DNA of 64,000 bases from Rhizobium lentis (GCF_014200175.1 NZ_JACHBD010000004.1:248001-312000), one strand, 5' to 3'. Numbered from the stretch's first letter, positions 6,923 through 17,061 are shown. Notes: generated by a model from the letters alone, not told the origin. Program-made: numbers and translations.

Positions 6923-8394
6923 TTGGCCGGCGTAAACTTGCCGGCAGCCTGCTCGATGACGTAAGCGGTCTTGAAGAGGGTTTCCTCGTCGAAAGCCTTG
7001 CCGATCAGCTGCAGGCCGAGCGGCAGGCCCTTCTGGTCGAGACCCGCCGGCACGGCGATGCCCGGCAGGCCCGCCATGTTGACCGTCACCGTGAAGATGT
7101 CGTTCAGATACATTTTCACCGGATCGGCGGCGAGGTTCTCGTCGGCGACGCCGAAGGCAGAGGACGGGGTGGCCGGCGTCAGGATGGCGTCGACACCAGC
7201 GTCGAAGGCGAGCTCGAAATCGCGCTTGATCAGCGTGCGGACCTTCTGGGCGCGGATGTAATAGGCATCATAATAGCCGGCCGACAGCACATAGGTGCCG
7301 ATCATGATGCGGCGCTTGACCTCCTGGCCGAAGCCGGCGGCGCGCGTCTTCTCGTACATGTCGACGATATCCTTACCGTCGACGCGCAGGCCGTAGCGCA
7401 CGCCGTCGTACCGCGCCAGGTTCGAGGATGCCTCGGCGGGGGCGACGATGTAATAGGCAGGAAGCGCATATTTGGTGTGCGGCAGCGAAATATCGACGAT
7501 CTCGGCGCCGGCATCCTTCAGCCAGGCAATGCCCTGGCGCCACAGGGTCTCGATCTCCTCAGGCATGCCGTCGACGCGATATTCGTTCGGGATGCCGATC
7601 TTCATGCCCTTCAGCGACTGGCCGAGGACGGCCTCGTAATCGGGCACGGGGAGATCGACCGAGGTCGTGTCCTTGGCGTCGACGCTTGCCATCGACTTCA
7701 AAAGGATCGCGGCATCGCGCACGTCGCGGGCGATCGGACCGGCCTGATCGAGCGAGGAGGCGAAAGCCACGGTGCCCCAGCGCGAGCAGCGGCCATAGGT
7801 CGGCTTGATGCCGACGGTACCGGTGAAGGCGGCGGGCTGGCGGATCGAGCCGCCGGTATCGGTCGCGGTGGCGCCGGCGCAAAGATGCGCGGCGACGGCC
7901 GCGGCCGAGCCGCCGGAGGAGCCGCCCGGAACGAGCTGCTGGTTGGAGCCCTCAGCCCGCCAGGGATTGATCACCGGGCCGTAGTAGGAGGTCTCATTGG
8001 ACGAGCCCATGGCGAATTCGTCCATGTTCAGCTTGCCGAGCATGACGGCGCCGTCATTCCAAAGGTTCTGCGTGACGGTTGATTCATAACGCGGCTCGAA
8101 CCCGTCGAGGATATGGCTGCAGGCCTGGGTGTGGACACCGACGGTGGCGAAAAGGTCCTTGATGCCGAGCGGAATGCCTTCCAGCTCGCCTGCCGTGCCT
8201 GCGGCGATGCGCTCGTCCGATCTCCTGGCCATGACGCGGGCCAGATCCGGCGTGACCTTCACATAGGCGTTCAGCCGCTCATTGGCCGCATCGATCGCCG
8301 AGATATAGGCGTCGGTGAGTTCGAGTGCGGTGATTTCCTTGGCGCGCAGCTTCCGGCGGGCTTCGGCAATGGTCAGGCTGGTGAGTTCGCTCAT
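6913..8394 (-). CDS. gatA: Aspartyl/glutamyl-tRNA amidotransferase subunit A
   Basis: 493 residues, full-length amidase-signature enzyme that hydrolyses glutamine and channels ammonia to GatB. The Ser-cis-Ser-Lys triad is visible: Lys79 in [10 protein letters not shown], Ser159 in [15 protein letters not shown] and the nucleophile Ser183 in [12 protein letters not shown]. It lies 59 bases downstream of gatC on the same strand, so gatCA are one operon; a GNAT pseudogene overlaps its 3' end. The sequence is uninterrupted, unlike the neighbouring acetyltransferases. Confidence 0.98.
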   Translation of the reverse strand: MSELTSLTIAEARRKLRAKEITALELTDAYISAIDAANERLNAYVKVTPDLARVMARRSDERIAAGTAGELEGIPLGIKDLFATVGVHTQACSHILDGFEPRYESTVTQNLWNDGAVMLGKLNMDEFAMGSSNETSYYGPVINPWRAEGSNQQLVPGGSSGGSAAAVAAHLCAGATATDTGGSIRQPAAFTGTVGIKPTYGRCSRWGTVAFASSLDQAGPIARDVRDAAILLKSMASVDAKDTTSVDLPVPDYEAVLGQSLKGMKIGIPNEYRVDGMPEEIETLWRQGIAWLKDAGAEIVDISLPHTKYALPAYYIVAPAEASSNLARYDGVRYGLRVDGKDIVDMYEKTRAAGFGQEVKRRIMIGTYVLSAGYYDAYYIRAQKVRTLIKRDFELAFDAGVDAILTPATPSSAFGVADENLAADPVKMYLNDIFTVTVNMAGLPGIAVPAGLDQKGLPLGLQLIGKAFDEETLFKTAYVIEQAAGKFTPAKWW

Positions 8395-8453
8395 CGTGTT
8401 TTCGCTTCAGATCTTTAGAATGGCAACAGGGTCGGAAAGAGGCTTTCGACGCC

Positions 8454-8741
8454 CTATTCGACGACTTTCGGCACCAGGAAGAAATTATGGTCGGTGACCG
8501 GCGCATTGGCGACGATATCGGCCGCCTTGTTGCCATCGGTCACCTCATCGCTCCGCTTCTTCATCGCCATCGGGGTGACCGACGTCATCGCCTCGACGCC
8601 GTCGACATTGACTTCCGAGAGTTGCTCGACGAAGCCCAGGATGCCGTTCAGCTCGCCGACCATGCGATTTGCCTCGTCCTCGGAGACGGCAATACGGGCA
8701 AGTTTGGCGACGCGCTTCACGGTGGCAAGATCGACGGACAT
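8454..8741 (-). CDS. gatC: Aspartyl/glutamyl-tRNA amidotransferase subunit C
   Basis: 95 residues, the normal length of this small belt subunit that stabilises the GatA-GatB pair. The family N-terminus [20 protein letters not shown] and the [20 protein letters not shown] helix-loop are clear, as is the C-terminal [10 protein letters not shown]. First gene of the gatC-gatA transcript; gatB is elsewhere. Confidence 0.96.
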   Translation of the reverse strand: MSVDLATVKRVAKLARIAVSEDEANRMVGELNGILGFVEQLSEVNVDGVEAMTSVTPMAMKKRSDEVTDGNKAADIVANAPVTDHNFFLVPKVVE

Positions 8742-8810
8742 GGCATTCTCCGGATAGGATTTTTCCTACCCGCTATAAAGGCCATGTCCGCCCGGTGCAA
8801 CGGGGTTTCG

Positions 8811-9515
8811 TCAGATCGACAGGCTCTCGGCAGGCTTCAGCGCCTTCACCTGCGTCTTCGATCCCTCCATGCCGTCAATGAACTTATCAGCGGTCTGATC
8901 GATGATCGGGAAGGTCCCGAAATGACAGGGGATCGCGGTCTTGAAGCTGAAATAACGCTGGCAGGCGAGTGCCGCCACCGCGCCGCCCATGGTGAAGCGG
9001 TCGCCGACCGGCACGAAACCGATCTCGGGCTGGTGCAATTCGTTGATCAGCCCCATGTCGGAGAAGATGTCGGTGTCGCCCATGGCGAAGATCGAGGCCT
9101 CGTCGTCGAAATGCAGCATCAGGCCGTTGGCATTGCCAAGCGCATGCGAGACGCCATCCTCGGTGATCTGGGCGGAGGAATGCAGCGCATTGGTGAAGGT
9201 CGCCGAGAAGCCGCCGAAGGTGATCGTGCCGCCGGTATTGCCCATTTCGATCCTATCGACGCCCTTGGAACCCAGCCAGGCGGCGAGATCGGCATTGGCG
9301 AGAACGACCGCTCCGGTTTCCTTGGCCAGCGCGATCGTATCGCCGACATGGTCGCCATGGCCGTGCGTCAGCAGGATATGGGTGATGCCTGAAGAAACAT
9401 CCTTGATATCCTGGCCGGCAAAGGAAGCGTTATGACTGAGGAACGGGTCGAGCAGGATCTTCGCCTTGCCAGTCTCGATGCGGAAGGCGGAATGGCCAAG
9501 CCAGGTGATCTTCAT
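8811..9515 (-). CDS. UPF0173 metal-dependent hydrolase (metallo-beta-lactamase fold)
   Basis: 234 residues beginning [20 protein letters not shown], the typical UPF0173 start. The zinc motif HGHGDH at residues 51-56 (His51, His53, Asp55, His56) identifies the metallo-beta-lactamase fold; a later GDTDIFSDM supplies the distal Asp. The physiological substrate of this family is not settled. The ATG at 9515 has AAGGAGAG upstream; a start eight codons earlier is less likely. Cytoplasmic. It runs in the same direction as gatCA, 69 bases ahead of gatC, and may be co-transcribed. Confidence 0.92.
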   Translation of the reverse strand: MKITWLGHSAFRIETGKAKILLDPFLSHNASFAGQDIKDVSSGITHILLTHGHGDHVGDTIALAKETGAVVLANADLAAWLGSKGVDRIEMGNTGGTITFGGFSATFTNALHSSAQITEDGVSHALGNANGLMLHFDDEASIFAMGDTDIFSDMGLINELHQPEIGFVPVGDRFTMGGAVAALACQRYFSFKTAIPCHFGTFPIIDQTADKFIDGMEGSKTQVKALKPAESLSI

Positions 9516-9628
9516 GAAATCTCTCCTTACGTGATGCAAAATCTGATTTCGATGGTAAGGACATATCTCATGCGCCGGCGAAGGAAAGCGGCGGCGGCTT
9601 CAATTTCTTTTAACGGGATGAAACGGCA

Positions 9629-10123
9629 ATGACGGTGCTCACGATCGAGGATATGGCCCGGGTTCTTGCCCCCGAGCAGGCAATCGCCGGCCTCGATCTC
9701 GGCACCAAGACGATCGGGCTTTCGATGTCCGATCTCGGACGGCGGTTCGCCACGCCGCGGCCGGTGATCCGTCGTGTCAAATTCACCATCGATGCGCAGG
9801 CGCTGCTGGATTTCGCGGCAACGGAAAAGGTCGCGGGCTTCGTGATCGGCCTGCCGATGAACATGGACGGATCGGCAGGCCCGCGCGTGCAGGCGACGCG
9901 CGCCTTCGTGCGCAACATGGAGCAGAAGACGTCGCTGCCCTTCGTCTATTGGGATGAGCGGCTTTCGACGGTTGCGGCTGAACGGACGCTGCTCGAAATG
10001 GACGTCTCGCGCGCCAAACGCGCCGAACGGATCGATTCGGCCGCGGCCAGCTTCATCCTTCAGGGTGCGCTCGACAGGCTTTCCTTGCTGGCAAGATCTG
10101 CAGGAGAGGAATTCAGCGCCTGA
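9629..10123 (+). CDS. ruvX: Putative pre-16S rRNA nuclease / Holliday junction resolvase RuvX (YqgF)
   Basis: 164 residues with an RNase H-like fold. The first catalytic Asp lies in [16 protein letters not shown], followed by [30 protein letters not shown] and [15 protein letters not shown], the standard YqgF motifs. In E. coli the protein processes pre-16S rRNA 5' ends; resolvase activity was the earlier proposal. It converges with the small membrane protein gene on the other strand, and the two coding ends overlap by 64 bases. Confidence 0.95.
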   Translation: MTVLTIEDMARVLAPEQAIAGLDLGTKTIGLSMSDLGRRFATPRPVIRRVKFTIDAQALLDFAATEKVAGFVIGLPMNMDGSAGPRVQATRAFVRNMEQKTSLPFVYWDERLSTVAAERTLLEMDVSRAKRAERIDSAAASFILQGALDRLSLLARSAGEEFSA

Positions 10124-10392
10124 CGCGCCTGCCACCAGGCTTTGATCGACTTGCGCTTTCTGAAGCCGAGGAGGGCGAAGACGATGAGACTGTCAACGGC
10201 GATCGCCCGGGCAACGAGCGGCGGGATAGCCTCCGGCGGCATGCCGAGCGCCTCGCCGTAGAGCTGGAACGTCAGGTCATGGACCTGACGCGTCAGCATC
10301 AGCACGCCAAAATTGATGTCGTAATAGGAGAGCCAGTACCATCCGCCCAGAAAGACAATGGGGCCGGCCCAGAAGATCAGAAACCACTTCAT
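10060..10392 (-). CDS. Small membrane protein, 110 aa
   Basis: ATG 10392 with a GGAGAGG purine run upstream, and overlapping the TGA of the preceding gene as ATGA. Two predicted membrane segments: about residues 5-24 ([20 protein letters not shown]) and 64-80 ([16 protein letters not shown]), then a basic tail. No family with known function is recognised. The 3' end overlaps ruvX on the other strand by 64 bases, so its last about 21 codons are antisense to the ruvX end. Translationally coupled with the 57-residue gene upstream. Confidence 0.75.
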   Translation of the reverse strand: MKWFLIFWAGPIVFLGGWYWLSYYDINFGVLMLTRQVHDLTFQLYGEALGMPPEAIPPLVARAIAVDSLIVFALLGFRKRKSIKAWWQARQALNSSPADLASKESLSSAP

Positions 10393-10562
10393 GCGGCCTC
10401 TCCTCCATGCTTGCGCGCGACGGGCAGATCGAGGGAGACCAACCACGTCGACAATGCCATGGTGCAAAGCACCAGCGTCGGAATTGCAATATCCAGCGCC
10501 AGGATTGCGAAGAACATCATTGCCGTCACCAAAAATGCGGCTTTGGCGATCTTGCTTCCCAT
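10389..10562 (-). CDS. Small membrane protein, 57 aa
   Basis: ATG 10562 to the TGA at 10389-10391, begins MGSKIAKAAFLVTAMMFFAI. Two hydrophobic stretches, about residues 8-24 and 26-43, give a predicted membrane hairpin, with a short basic C-terminus ([12 protein letters not shown]). The ribosome site is weak. It overlaps the next gene by four bases (ATGA), the main argument that the pair is real. No family recognised. Confidence 0.6.
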   Translation of the reverse strand: MGSKIAKAAFLVTAMMFFAILALDIAIPTLVLCTMALSTWLVSLDLPVARKHGGEAA

Positions 10563-10692
10563 GAATGTCAACTGGGGACTCTCACTCGTACCATCTCTGC
10601 TGATGGCACAGTGTCGGCTTAACCCGCCCCACGCAACGTAAACCATTTGTTAGGGTTAACGCCGGACCCGCCTCCTGTGGATAACGCGAATG

Positions 10693-11352
10693 TCAGCCGT
10701 AGACGCCACGCACGAGACGCTTCAGCGCTAGTGCCGCCTTCTCCCAGTCCTTTGATGTCTTGAGCGACAGGCCGGCGCATTGGCCGCCGGCGGCCCCGGC
10801 AAGCACGAGATGCTGGATTGCAGCGATGACGACGGCGTTGACGGCGGCGGCATCCACACCCTTCGGCGGCGCCAGCGAGCCGCGCATGCGATCCAGCCAC
10901 AGGGCGAGAGCCTTCGAACGCGCTTCTGAAAGCCGCCTCACCTGCTCGGTATTTTCCGAGACCTCCCAGGCGAGGATGCGGCGCATCAGAGGATCATTTT
11001 TCAAGGCGTCGAGCAGAAGCAGCGCCAGCCGCTCCATCAGGTCGCCGTAAGTGAGCAGGAACATGCCGCCGGCATCTTCCGGAATGCGATCCCTCACCCA
11101 TGTGCCGAGATCGGCGCCGATCGCCTCGACCAGACCGTCAAGGCCGCCATAATAGCGGTAGATCAGCTGCTTATCGCAACCGGCGCGGCGGGCGACGGCA
11201 TTGATGCCGAAATTCTGGAAGCCTTCTTCCGACAGCAGGCCCTTGGCGGCGGCAAGTATGGCGCGCTCGGTGGCGCCGCGATCGCGCACCCGCCGATCTG
11301 ACGCCGCCTGGGCGCCGGGCGAACTCTCAAGATTTACCGCTTCATTCAGCAT
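10693..11352 (-). CDS. TetR family transcriptional regulator
   Basis: 219 residues. The N-terminal TetR DNA-binding domain is clear at about residues 25-75: ILAAAKGLLSEEGFQNFGIN, then the helix-turn-helix AVARRAGCDKQLIYRYYGGL. The C-terminal ligand domain is variable and gives no hint of the effector. The gene is divergent from map with 236 bases between start codons. It may regulate itself or distant targets; nothing in the flanking genes (map, small membrane proteins) points to a transporter or enzyme it obviously controls. Confidence 0.92.
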   Translation of the reverse strand: MLNEAVNLESSPGAQAASDRRVRDRGATERAILAAAKGLLSEEGFQNFGINAVARRAGCDKQLIYRYYGGLDGLVEAIGADLGTWVRDRIPEDAGGMFLLTYGDLMERLALLLLDALKNDPLMRRILAWEVSENTEQVRRLSEARSKALALWLDRMRGSLAPPKGVDAAAVNAVVIAAIQHLVLAGAAGGQCAGLSLKTSKDWEKAALALKRLVRGVYG

Positions 11353-11588
11353 GACCGACCCTTCCCCGCTGTCACCAATCGGTGAGTAGCGGGGAGGTTT
11401 CCTCCAATCAATCCTATCCCTTTGGGAAGACTGTGGATATTTCGTTCGGCACGAATAATTCCGCGTCGAATAGCTGCTTGAGGCGGCTAAATCCCTGGAG
11501 AAATCTCGCCCCGACGGTTGATCGCGATGGACGAACCCGTCATAGCTGCATTATGAACAAAGCTAATATTCTCCGCTAAGGCCCCGCA

Positions 11589-12425
11589 ATGGTGAACTAT
11601 ATCGAAGCCTCTTCCGCGCCGCCGAAGAACACCGGCGCCATTCGGCTTTATGATACTCAAGCATTCGAAGGCATGCGCAAGGCATGCCAGCTGACCGCCC
11701 GCTGCCTTGATGCGCTGGCCGATATCGTCAAGCCCGGCCTGCTAACCGACGAGATCGACCGGTTCGTCTTCGATTTCGGCATGGATCATGGCGCCTATCC
11801 GGCGACGCTAAACTATCGCGGCTACACAAAGTCGACCTGTACCTCGATCAATCATGTGGTCTGTCACGGCATTCCGAACGACAAGCCGTTGCGCGAAGGC
11901 GATATCGTCAATATCGACGTCACCTTCGTGCTCGATGGCTGGCATGGCGATTCCAGCAGGATGTATCCCGTCGGCACGGTCAAGCGCGCCGCCGAGCGAC
12001 TGCTCGAAGTGACCTATGAATCACTGATGCGCGGCATTGCTGCGGTCAGGCCGGGCGCCCGCACCGGCGCGATCGGCGAAGCGATCCAGACCTATGCGGA
12101 GGCCGAGCGCTGTTCGGTGGTGCGCGATTTCTGTGGCCACGGCGTCGGTCGGCTGTTCCACGATTCGCCGAATATCCTACATTATGGCCGCGCCAACGAG
12201 GGTCCGGAGCTGCGCGAGGGCATGATCTTCACCATCGAGCCGATGATCAATCTCGGCCGGCCGCATGTGAAGGTGCTCGCCGACGGCTGGACGGCAGTGA
12301 CCCGCGACCGCTCGCTTTCGGCGCAATACGAACATACGGTCGGCGTCACGGCCGACGGCTGCGAAATCTTCACGCTGTCACCTGCTGGGCTCGACCGGCC
12401 CGGACTGCCGTCGCTTGCCAGGTGA
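11589..12425 (+). CDS. map: Methionine aminopeptidase, type I
   Basis: 278 residues. It removes N-terminal Met from nascent proteins using a dinuclear metal site. Motifs: [40 protein letters not shown] with the two metal Asp residues, [14 protein letters not shown] with the metal His, FTIEPMIN and QYEHTVGVT. The N-terminus carries a roughly 25-residue extension before the catalytic fold. Its TGA lies eight bases ahead of the radC start, so map-radC are co-transcribed. Confidence 0.96.
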   Translation: MVNYIEASSAPPKNTGAIRLYDTQAFEGMRKACQLTARCLDALADIVKPGLLTDEIDRFVFDFGMDHGAYPATLNYRGYTKSTCTSINHVVCHGIPNDKPLREGDIVNIDVTFVLDGWHGDSSRMYPVGTVKRAAERLLEVTYESLMRGIAAVRPGARTGAIGEAIQTYAEAERCSVVRDFCGHGVGRLFHDSPNILHYGRANEGPELREGMIFTIEPMINLGRPHVKVLADGWTAVTRDRSLSAQYEHTVGVTADGCEIFTLSPAGLDRPGLPSLAR

Positions 12426-12432
12426 CGATCCG

Positions 12433-13257
12433 ATGGCGAAGGGGCCCGCAGCGACATCTTCCGACGACGAGCTGCCTTTCGCGACCGAAGAGCCTATTGC
12501 CGACGAACGTTTATTCTTCGGCGACCGGCCGCAAAAACCAACCGCGCCGAATGCCCGGACCGCCCTGCCCGCCTCGCTCTCCGCACCGGAACATTACCAC
12601 GGTCATCGCGAGCGGCTGCGTGACCGCTTCCGCGAGCAGGGCGACACGGCGCTTGCCGATTATGAAATCCTCGAGCTCCTGCTTTTCCGCCTGATCCCGC
12701 GACGCGACACCAAACCGATCGCCAAGGCGCTGATCGAACGCTTCGGCTCGCTTGCCGGAGTTTTTGGCGCCCCGGCGGCGCTGCTGACCGAGGTGAAGGG
12801 CGTCGGCGAGAATGTAGCCCTCGATCTGAAACTGATTTCGACCGTCGCCCACCGGACGCTGAAAAGCGAGATCAGAAGCAAGCAGGTGCTCTCCTCCTGG
12901 TCCTCGGTCATTCAGTACTGCCACGCGGCCATGGCGCACGACACCCGCGAACAGTTCCGCATTCTCTTCCTCGACAAGCGCAATGTGCTGATCGCCGACG
13001 AGGTACAGGGCCGCGGCACGGTCGATCATACCCCGGTCTATCCGCGCGAAGTGGTCAAGCGCGCGCTTGAGCTTTCGGCAACGGCGATCATCCTCGTCCA
13101 CAACCACCCCTCCGGTGACCCGACGCCCTCACGCGCCGACATCGACATGACGAAGGTGATCATCGAGGCGGCCAAGGCGCTCGACATCACCGTCCACGAC
13201 CACATCATCATCGGCAAGGACGGGCATGTCAGCCTCAAGGGGCTTAAGCTGATCTGA
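12433..13257 (+). CDS. radC: RadC family protein (UPF0758, JAMM/MPN+ domain)
   Basis: 274 residues with an N-terminal helix-hairpin-helix-like region ([20 protein letters not shown], then [13 protein letters not shown]) and a C-terminal JAB1/MPN metalloprotease-like domain whose signature [20 protein letters not shown] provides His-X-His and Asp ligands. Despite its name, a DNA-repair role is not supported for E. coli RadC and the substrate is unknown. ATG 12433 is preceded by AGGTGA. The last 129 bases (13126-13254) recur in decayed form at 14553-14681, beyond the alpha-hydroxy-acid oxidase gene. Confidence 0.93.
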   Translation: MAKGPAATSSDDELPFATEEPIADERLFFGDRPQKPTAPNARTALPASLSAPEHYHGHRERLRDRFREQGDTALADYEILELLLFRLIPRRDTKPIAKALIERFGSLAGVFGAPAALLTEVKGVGENVALDLKLISTVAHRTLKSEIRSKQVLSSWSSVIQYCHAAMAHDTREQFRILFLDKRNVLIADEVQGRGTVDHTPVYPREVVKRALELSATAIILVHNHPSGDPTPSRADIDMTKVIIEAAKALDITVHDHIIIGKDGHVSLKGLKLI

Positions 13258-13360
13258 CAAGCAAGGCTGGAGTTGACAGTAGTCGGTGGTGCGCATTGTA
13301 TGCAACCTGCGCCCCATTCGCTGAACAATGCCCGCTGGGGATACCGAGAAGATAAAGCTC

Positions 13361-14548
13361 ATGACGACCCGCAGCGGTAACACTGATCGATCGACCCGGC
13401 TCTGCCGCGGCGTGCTCTGCCTCGACGACTTCGAAACCAAGGCGCGGCAGCATCTGCCCAAGCCGCTGTTCGGTTATATCGCCGGCGCGACCGAGACCAA
13501 TGCGTCTCTGCGACATAACGCAGAAGCCTTCCAGGCCTATGCTTTCCGGCCGCGTGTGCTTCGTGACGTCTCGACGCGCAGCACCGAGACGAAGCTCTTC
13601 GGTAGAACGCACGCCGTACCGTTCGGCATTGCGCCGATGGGGATCAGCGCACTGATGGCCTATCGGGGGGACATCGTGCTCGCGCAAGGTGCGGACCAAT
13701 CGGGAATTCCGATGATCATCAGCGGTTCGTCACTCATCCCCCTGGAAGAGATCGCTGCGGCCTCGCCACAAGCATGGTTTCAGGCCTATTTGCCCGGCGA
13801 ACCCGATCGTATCGATGCTCTCATCGATCGCGTCGCTGCGGCCGGCATCGGCACGCTTCTGCTGACCGTGGACACGGCCACGCTGCCCAACCGCGAAAAC
13901 AATGTCAGGGCTGGATTTTCGACGCCTTTGCGTCCCGGCCTCCGCTTGGCATGGCAGGGCATCTCGCACCCTCGCTGGACCACCGGTACATTCCTGCGCA
14001 CGATCGCCCGGCACGGCATTCCGCATTTTGAAAATTCCTATGCCACAAGAGGCGCGCCGATCATCTCTTCGAACGTCACGCGCGATTTCGGCAAGCGTGA
14101 CCATCTCAACTGGGGCCATTTGGAGCGGATCCGCAAGAGGTGGTCCGGCAAGCTGGTCGTCAAGGGGATCATGCATCCCGACGACGCGGCACGGGCTGCC
14201 GTTACCGGGGCGGATGGAGTGATCGTCTCGAACCATGGCGGCCGCCAACTCGACGGCACCGCATCTCCCCTTCAGGTTCTTCCGGAAATTGCGGCACGTG
14301 TCGGAGACAGCATTGCCGTCATGGTCGACGGCGGCATCAGGCGTGGAACTGATATCATGAAGGCGCTGGCGCTCGGGGCCTGTTTCGTGTTCGTAGGCAG
14401 GCCGTTCCTTTATGCCGCGGCCGTCGCGGGACTACCGGGCGTGCTGAGGGCGGCGGATATCCTCAGGACGGAACTGCATAGCAACATGGCGTTGCTCGGC
14501 GTTACCAGGGTGACCGATATTTCCGCGGATTACATCACCCGCGCATGA
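13361..14548 (+). CDS. FMN-dependent alpha-hydroxy-acid dehydrogenase (lactate dehydrogenase-like)
   Basis: 395 residues from ATG 13361 (an in-frame ATG at 13328 would add 11). It belongs to the LldD/glycolate oxidase family, which oxidises 2-hydroxy acids to 2-keto acids with FMN in a TIM barrel. Seen: [20 protein letters not shown] (flavin site), [27 protein letters not shown] with the catalytic Lys, and the active-site [10 protein letters not shown]. LldD, glycolate or mandelate substrates cannot be separated from sequence. The gene sits between radC and a fragment repeating the radC 3' end, indicating insertion; no transporter or regulator accompanies it. Confidence 0.9.
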   Translation: MTTRSGNTDRSTRLCRGVLCLDDFETKARQHLPKPLFGYIAGATETNASLRHNAEAFQAYAFRPRVLRDVSTRSTETKLFGRTHAVPFGIAPMGISALMAYRGDIVLAQGADQSGIPMIISGSSLIPLEEIAAASPQAWFQAYLPGEPDRIDALIDRVAAAGIGTLLLTVDTATLPNRENNVRAGFSTPLRPGLRLAWQGISHPRWTTGTFLRTIARHGIPHFENSYATRGAPIISSNVTRDFGKRDHLNWGHLERIRKRWSGKLVVKGIMHPDDAARAAVTGADGVIVSNHGGRQLDGTASPLQVLPEIAARVGDSIAVMVDGGIRRGTDIMKALALGACFVFVGRPFLYAAAVAGLPGVLRAADILRTELHSNMALLGVTRVTDISADYITRA

Positions 14549-14552
14549 AAAG

Positions 14553-14681
14553 CCGTCGCGCGCTGACATCGATTTGACGAAAGTGATCATCGGCGTAGCT
14601 TACGCACTTGATATGATCGTCCACGATCATGTCATCGTCGGCAAGAACAGCCAAACTGACCTGAAGATGCTGAAGCTGATT
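14553..14681 (+). pseudogene. Remnant copy of the radC 3' end
   Basis: Translating the frame from 14553 gives [20 protein letters not shown] followed by [11 protein letters not shown] and ending LKMLKLI. This aligns without gaps to the last 43 residues of RadC (13126-13254), with 29 identical residues and exactly equal length, 129 bases. There is no start, and the frame runs on to a TGA at 14697. The segment is therefore a decayed or diverged duplicate that flanks the inserted oxidase gene. Confidence 0.85.
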
Positions 14682-14727
14682 AAACACAGGTCCGGCTGAA
14701 TCGGCAGTCGTAAAACAATCTGTAACA

Positions 14728-14764
14728 TTGACCGGCTAGCGATGAGGGGCGACATTTTTGTCGC
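14728..14764 (+). promoter_or_regulatory. Possible sthA promoter with inverted repeat
   Basis: TTGACC at 14728-14733 is followed 17 bases later by a weak GACATT. A perfect inverted repeat GCGACA-TTTT-TGTCGC at 14749-14764 covers this -10 position and could be an operator or a leader hairpin. The sthA start codon lies 31 bases further on. Confidence 0.3.
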
Positions 14765-14795
14765 AAATGATTCCATTCCAATCCGGGGCTAGAGG

Positions 14796-16202
14796 ATGTT
14801 TCAGTACGATCTCGTTGTGGTGGGGAGCGGTCCCGCAGGGCGCCGCGGCGCGATCCAGGCTGCGAAACTCGGCAAGAAAGTGCTCGTCATCGAGCAGGGT
14901 AAACGCGTCGGCGGCGTGTCCGTTCATACCGGCACCATCCCCTCGAAGACGCTGCGCGAGACCGCGCTCAATCTGTCCGGCTGGCGGGAACGCGGCTTTT
15001 ACGGCCGATCCTACCGCGTCAAGCAGGAGATCAGCGCCGAAGACCTGCGCCGCCGCCTGCTGATTACCCTCGACCACGAGGTCGAGGTGCTCGAGCACCA
15101 GTTTGCCCGCAACCGCGTGCACCATATTCGCGGCAAGGCGAGCTTCGTCGATGCTTCAACGCTGCAGGTGATCAAGGATGACGGCGAGGTCACCCAGGTC
15201 ACCGCCGCCAGCGTGCTGCTCGCCGTCGGCACCAAGCCGTTCCGCCCAGACTACATTCCTTTTGACGGCAAGACCGTTCTCGACAGCGATGAGCTGCTCG
15301 ACATCCAGGAGCTGCCGCGCTCGATGATCGTCATCGGTGCAGGCGTCATCGGCATCGAATATGCAACGATCTTCAGCGCACTCGACACCGCCGTCACCGT
15401 GATCGACCCGAAGGCGACGATGCTCGACTTCATCGACAAGGAAATCGTCGAGGACTTCACCTACCAGCTGCGCGACCGCAACATGAAACTGCTGCTCGGG
15501 CAGAAGGCCGACAAGGTCGAGAGGCTCGATAACGGCAAGGTCGAACTGACGCTCGACAGCGGCCGGCGTCTGACGACCGACATGGTGCTCTTTGCGGCCG
15601 GCCGCATGGGGGCGACGGACGCACTGAACCTTGCGGCCATCGGCCTCGAGGCCGACAACCGCGGCCGTCTCAAGGTCAACCCAGAGACGTTCGAAACATC
15701 GGTTCCGAACGTTTACGCCGCCGGCGACGTCGTCGGCTTTCCGAGCCTCGCCTCGACCTCGATGGAACAGGGCCGTATTGCCGCCCGTGTGGCGATCGGC
15801 GCGGTCGCCAAGGAGCCGCCGAAATATTTCCCCTACGGCATCTATGCCGTGCCGGAGATCTCGACCTGCGGCCTGACCGAAGAAGAGATGAAGGAGCGCG
15901 GCATTCCCTATGAATGCGGCATCGCCCGCTTTCGCGAGACCTCGCGCGGCCATATCATGGGCCTCGACACCGGGCTTTTGAAGCTGATCTTCTCGCTGAA
16001 GACGCGCCGTCTGCTCGGCGTGCATATCGTCGGCGAAGGCGCCACCGAACTGGTGCATATCGGCCAGGCTGTGCTCAATCTCAAAGGCACGGTCGAATAT
16101 TTCGTCGAAAACACTTTCAACTATCCGACGCTCGCCGAAGCCTACAAGATCGCCGGCCTCGACGCCTGGAACCGGATGGGCGATATCAAGTCGGAATTGT
16201 AG
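14796..16202 (+). CDS. sthA: Soluble pyridine nucleotide transhydrogenase (Si-specific)
   Basis: 468 residues, flavoprotein disulfide reductase fold: FAD motif LVVVGSGPAGRRGAIQAAK, NAD motif MIVIGAGVIGIEYATIF, second FAD segment NVYAAGDVVGFPSLASTSME and a C-terminal dimerisation domain. The region that carries a redox CxxxxC pair in glutathione reductase and lipoamide dehydrogenase reads GGVSVHTGTIPSKTLRE, without cysteines, which is the hallmark of SthA. The enzyme moves hydride between NADPH and NAD and balances redox pools. It stands alone with its own upstream region. Confidence 0.93.
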   Translation: MFQYDLVVVGSGPAGRRGAIQAAKLGKKVLVIEQGKRVGGVSVHTGTIPSKTLRETALNLSGWRERGFYGRSYRVKQEISAEDLRRRLLITLDHEVEVLEHQFARNRVHHIRGKASFVDASTLQVIKDDGEVTQVTAASVLLAVGTKPFRPDYIPFDGKTVLDSDELLDIQELPRSMIVIGAGVIGIEYATIFSALDTAVTVIDPKATMLDFIDKEIVEDFTYQLRDRNMKLLLGQKADKVERLDNGKVELTLDSGRRLTTDMVLFAAGRMGATDALNLAAIGLEADNRGRLKVNPETFETSVPNVYAAGDVVGFPSLASTSMEQGRIAARVAIGAVAKEPPKYFPYGIYAVPEISTCGLTEEEMKERGIPYECGIARFRETSRGHIMGLDTGLLKLIFSLKTRRLLGVHIVGEGATELVHIGQAVLNLKGTVEYFVENTFNYPTLAEAYKIAGLDAWNRMGDIKSEL

Positions 16203-16257
16203 GCGCAAAGCGACAGGGCAGCCATCTCGATCCGGCCACCCAAGGGAGCGTAAGACA

Positions 16258-17061
16258 TTGCGCATCATTTCGCTGAATGCATGGGGCGGCAGGCTGCATG
16301 AGGCGCTGGTCGCCTATGTCAGGCAGGCCGATCCTGACGTGCTGTGCCTGCAGGAAGTGCTGCGGGCGCCGGGTGCGAGCCCCGGATGGTCGGTCTATCG
16401 CGATGCCGGGCTGGAATTGCCGCAGCGCGCCAATCTGTTTGCGGAGATCAGCGCCGCCCTGCCCGGCCATGACGGCTTCTTCTGCCCGACATCGAGAGGG
16501 GCACTCTTCGACGGCGATGCCGCGATTGTCGCCGAATTTGGGCTGGCGACCTACGTTCGCAAATCGCATTCCGTCATCGCTCAGGCGATAGACTTCGTGC
16601 ACGGCAGTTTTTCCGCCGGCGGCTGGGGCGAACATCCCCGCCCGCGAAACGCGCATTGCATCCGTCTCTTCAGCCATGGGAACGCTTCCGTGCTTACCAT
16701 CGCCCATATGCATGGCCTGCGGGATCCAGCCGGCAAGGGCGATACGGCGGCGCGCGAAGAGCAGGCGCTGGCGCTGGCCGGGCTCATCGAACGGGTCTGG
16801 CCCGGCGACGAAGGGCTCGTGGTCTGCGGCGATTTCAACGTTCTGCCCGACAGCAAGACCTTTAAGATCCTCGCTCGACTGGGCCTTTCCGATCTGGTCA
16901 CAGGAAACGGCCTTGTCGACACGCGAACCTCCTACTATCTGAAGGAGGGCCGCTTTGCCGACTACATGCTGGTCACGCCGGAGGTCAAGGTTGGCAGGTT
17001 CGAGGTGGTCGAGGCGCCCGAGGTCTCCGACCACCGCGCATTGCTGCTCGATGTCGGGTAG
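16258..17061 (+). CDS. Endonuclease/exonuclease/phosphatase family protein
   Basis: 267 residues from TTG 16258, which has AAGGGAG upstream. Start RIISLNAWGG and metal-ligand motifs CLQEVLR (Glu), VCGDFNVLPDS (Asp, Asn) and the terminal SDHRALLLD (Asp-His) define the DNase I-like fold. Members include AP endonucleases, sphingomyelinases and phosphoinositide phosphatases, and this one lacks features to choose among them. No signal peptide, so cytoplasmic. It follows sthA by 55 bases on the same strand. Confidence 0.88.
   Translation: MRIISLNAWGGRLHEALVAYVRQADPDVLCLQEVLRAPGASPGWSVYRDAGLELPQRANLFAEISAALPGHDGFFCPTSRGALFDGDAAIVAEFGLATYVRKSHSVIAQAIDFVHGSFSAGGWGEHPRPRNAHCIRLFSHGNASVLTIAHMHGLRDPAGKGDTAAREEQALALAGLIERVWPGDEGLVVCGDFNVLPDSKTFKILARLGLSDLVTGNGLVDTRTSYYLKEGRFADYMLVTPEVKVGRFEVVEAPEVSDHRALLLDVG

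Noticed and set aside
11553..11579. Eight-codon frame MNKANILR just before map
   Set aside because: No convincing ribosome site and no hairpin or attenuator behind it; short frames like this occur by chance.
14796..16202. Glutathione reductase or dihydrolipoamide dehydrogenase as identity of the flavoprotein
   Set aside because: The redox-active cysteine pair is absent at the usual place, which fits the soluble transhydrogenase and not those enzymes.
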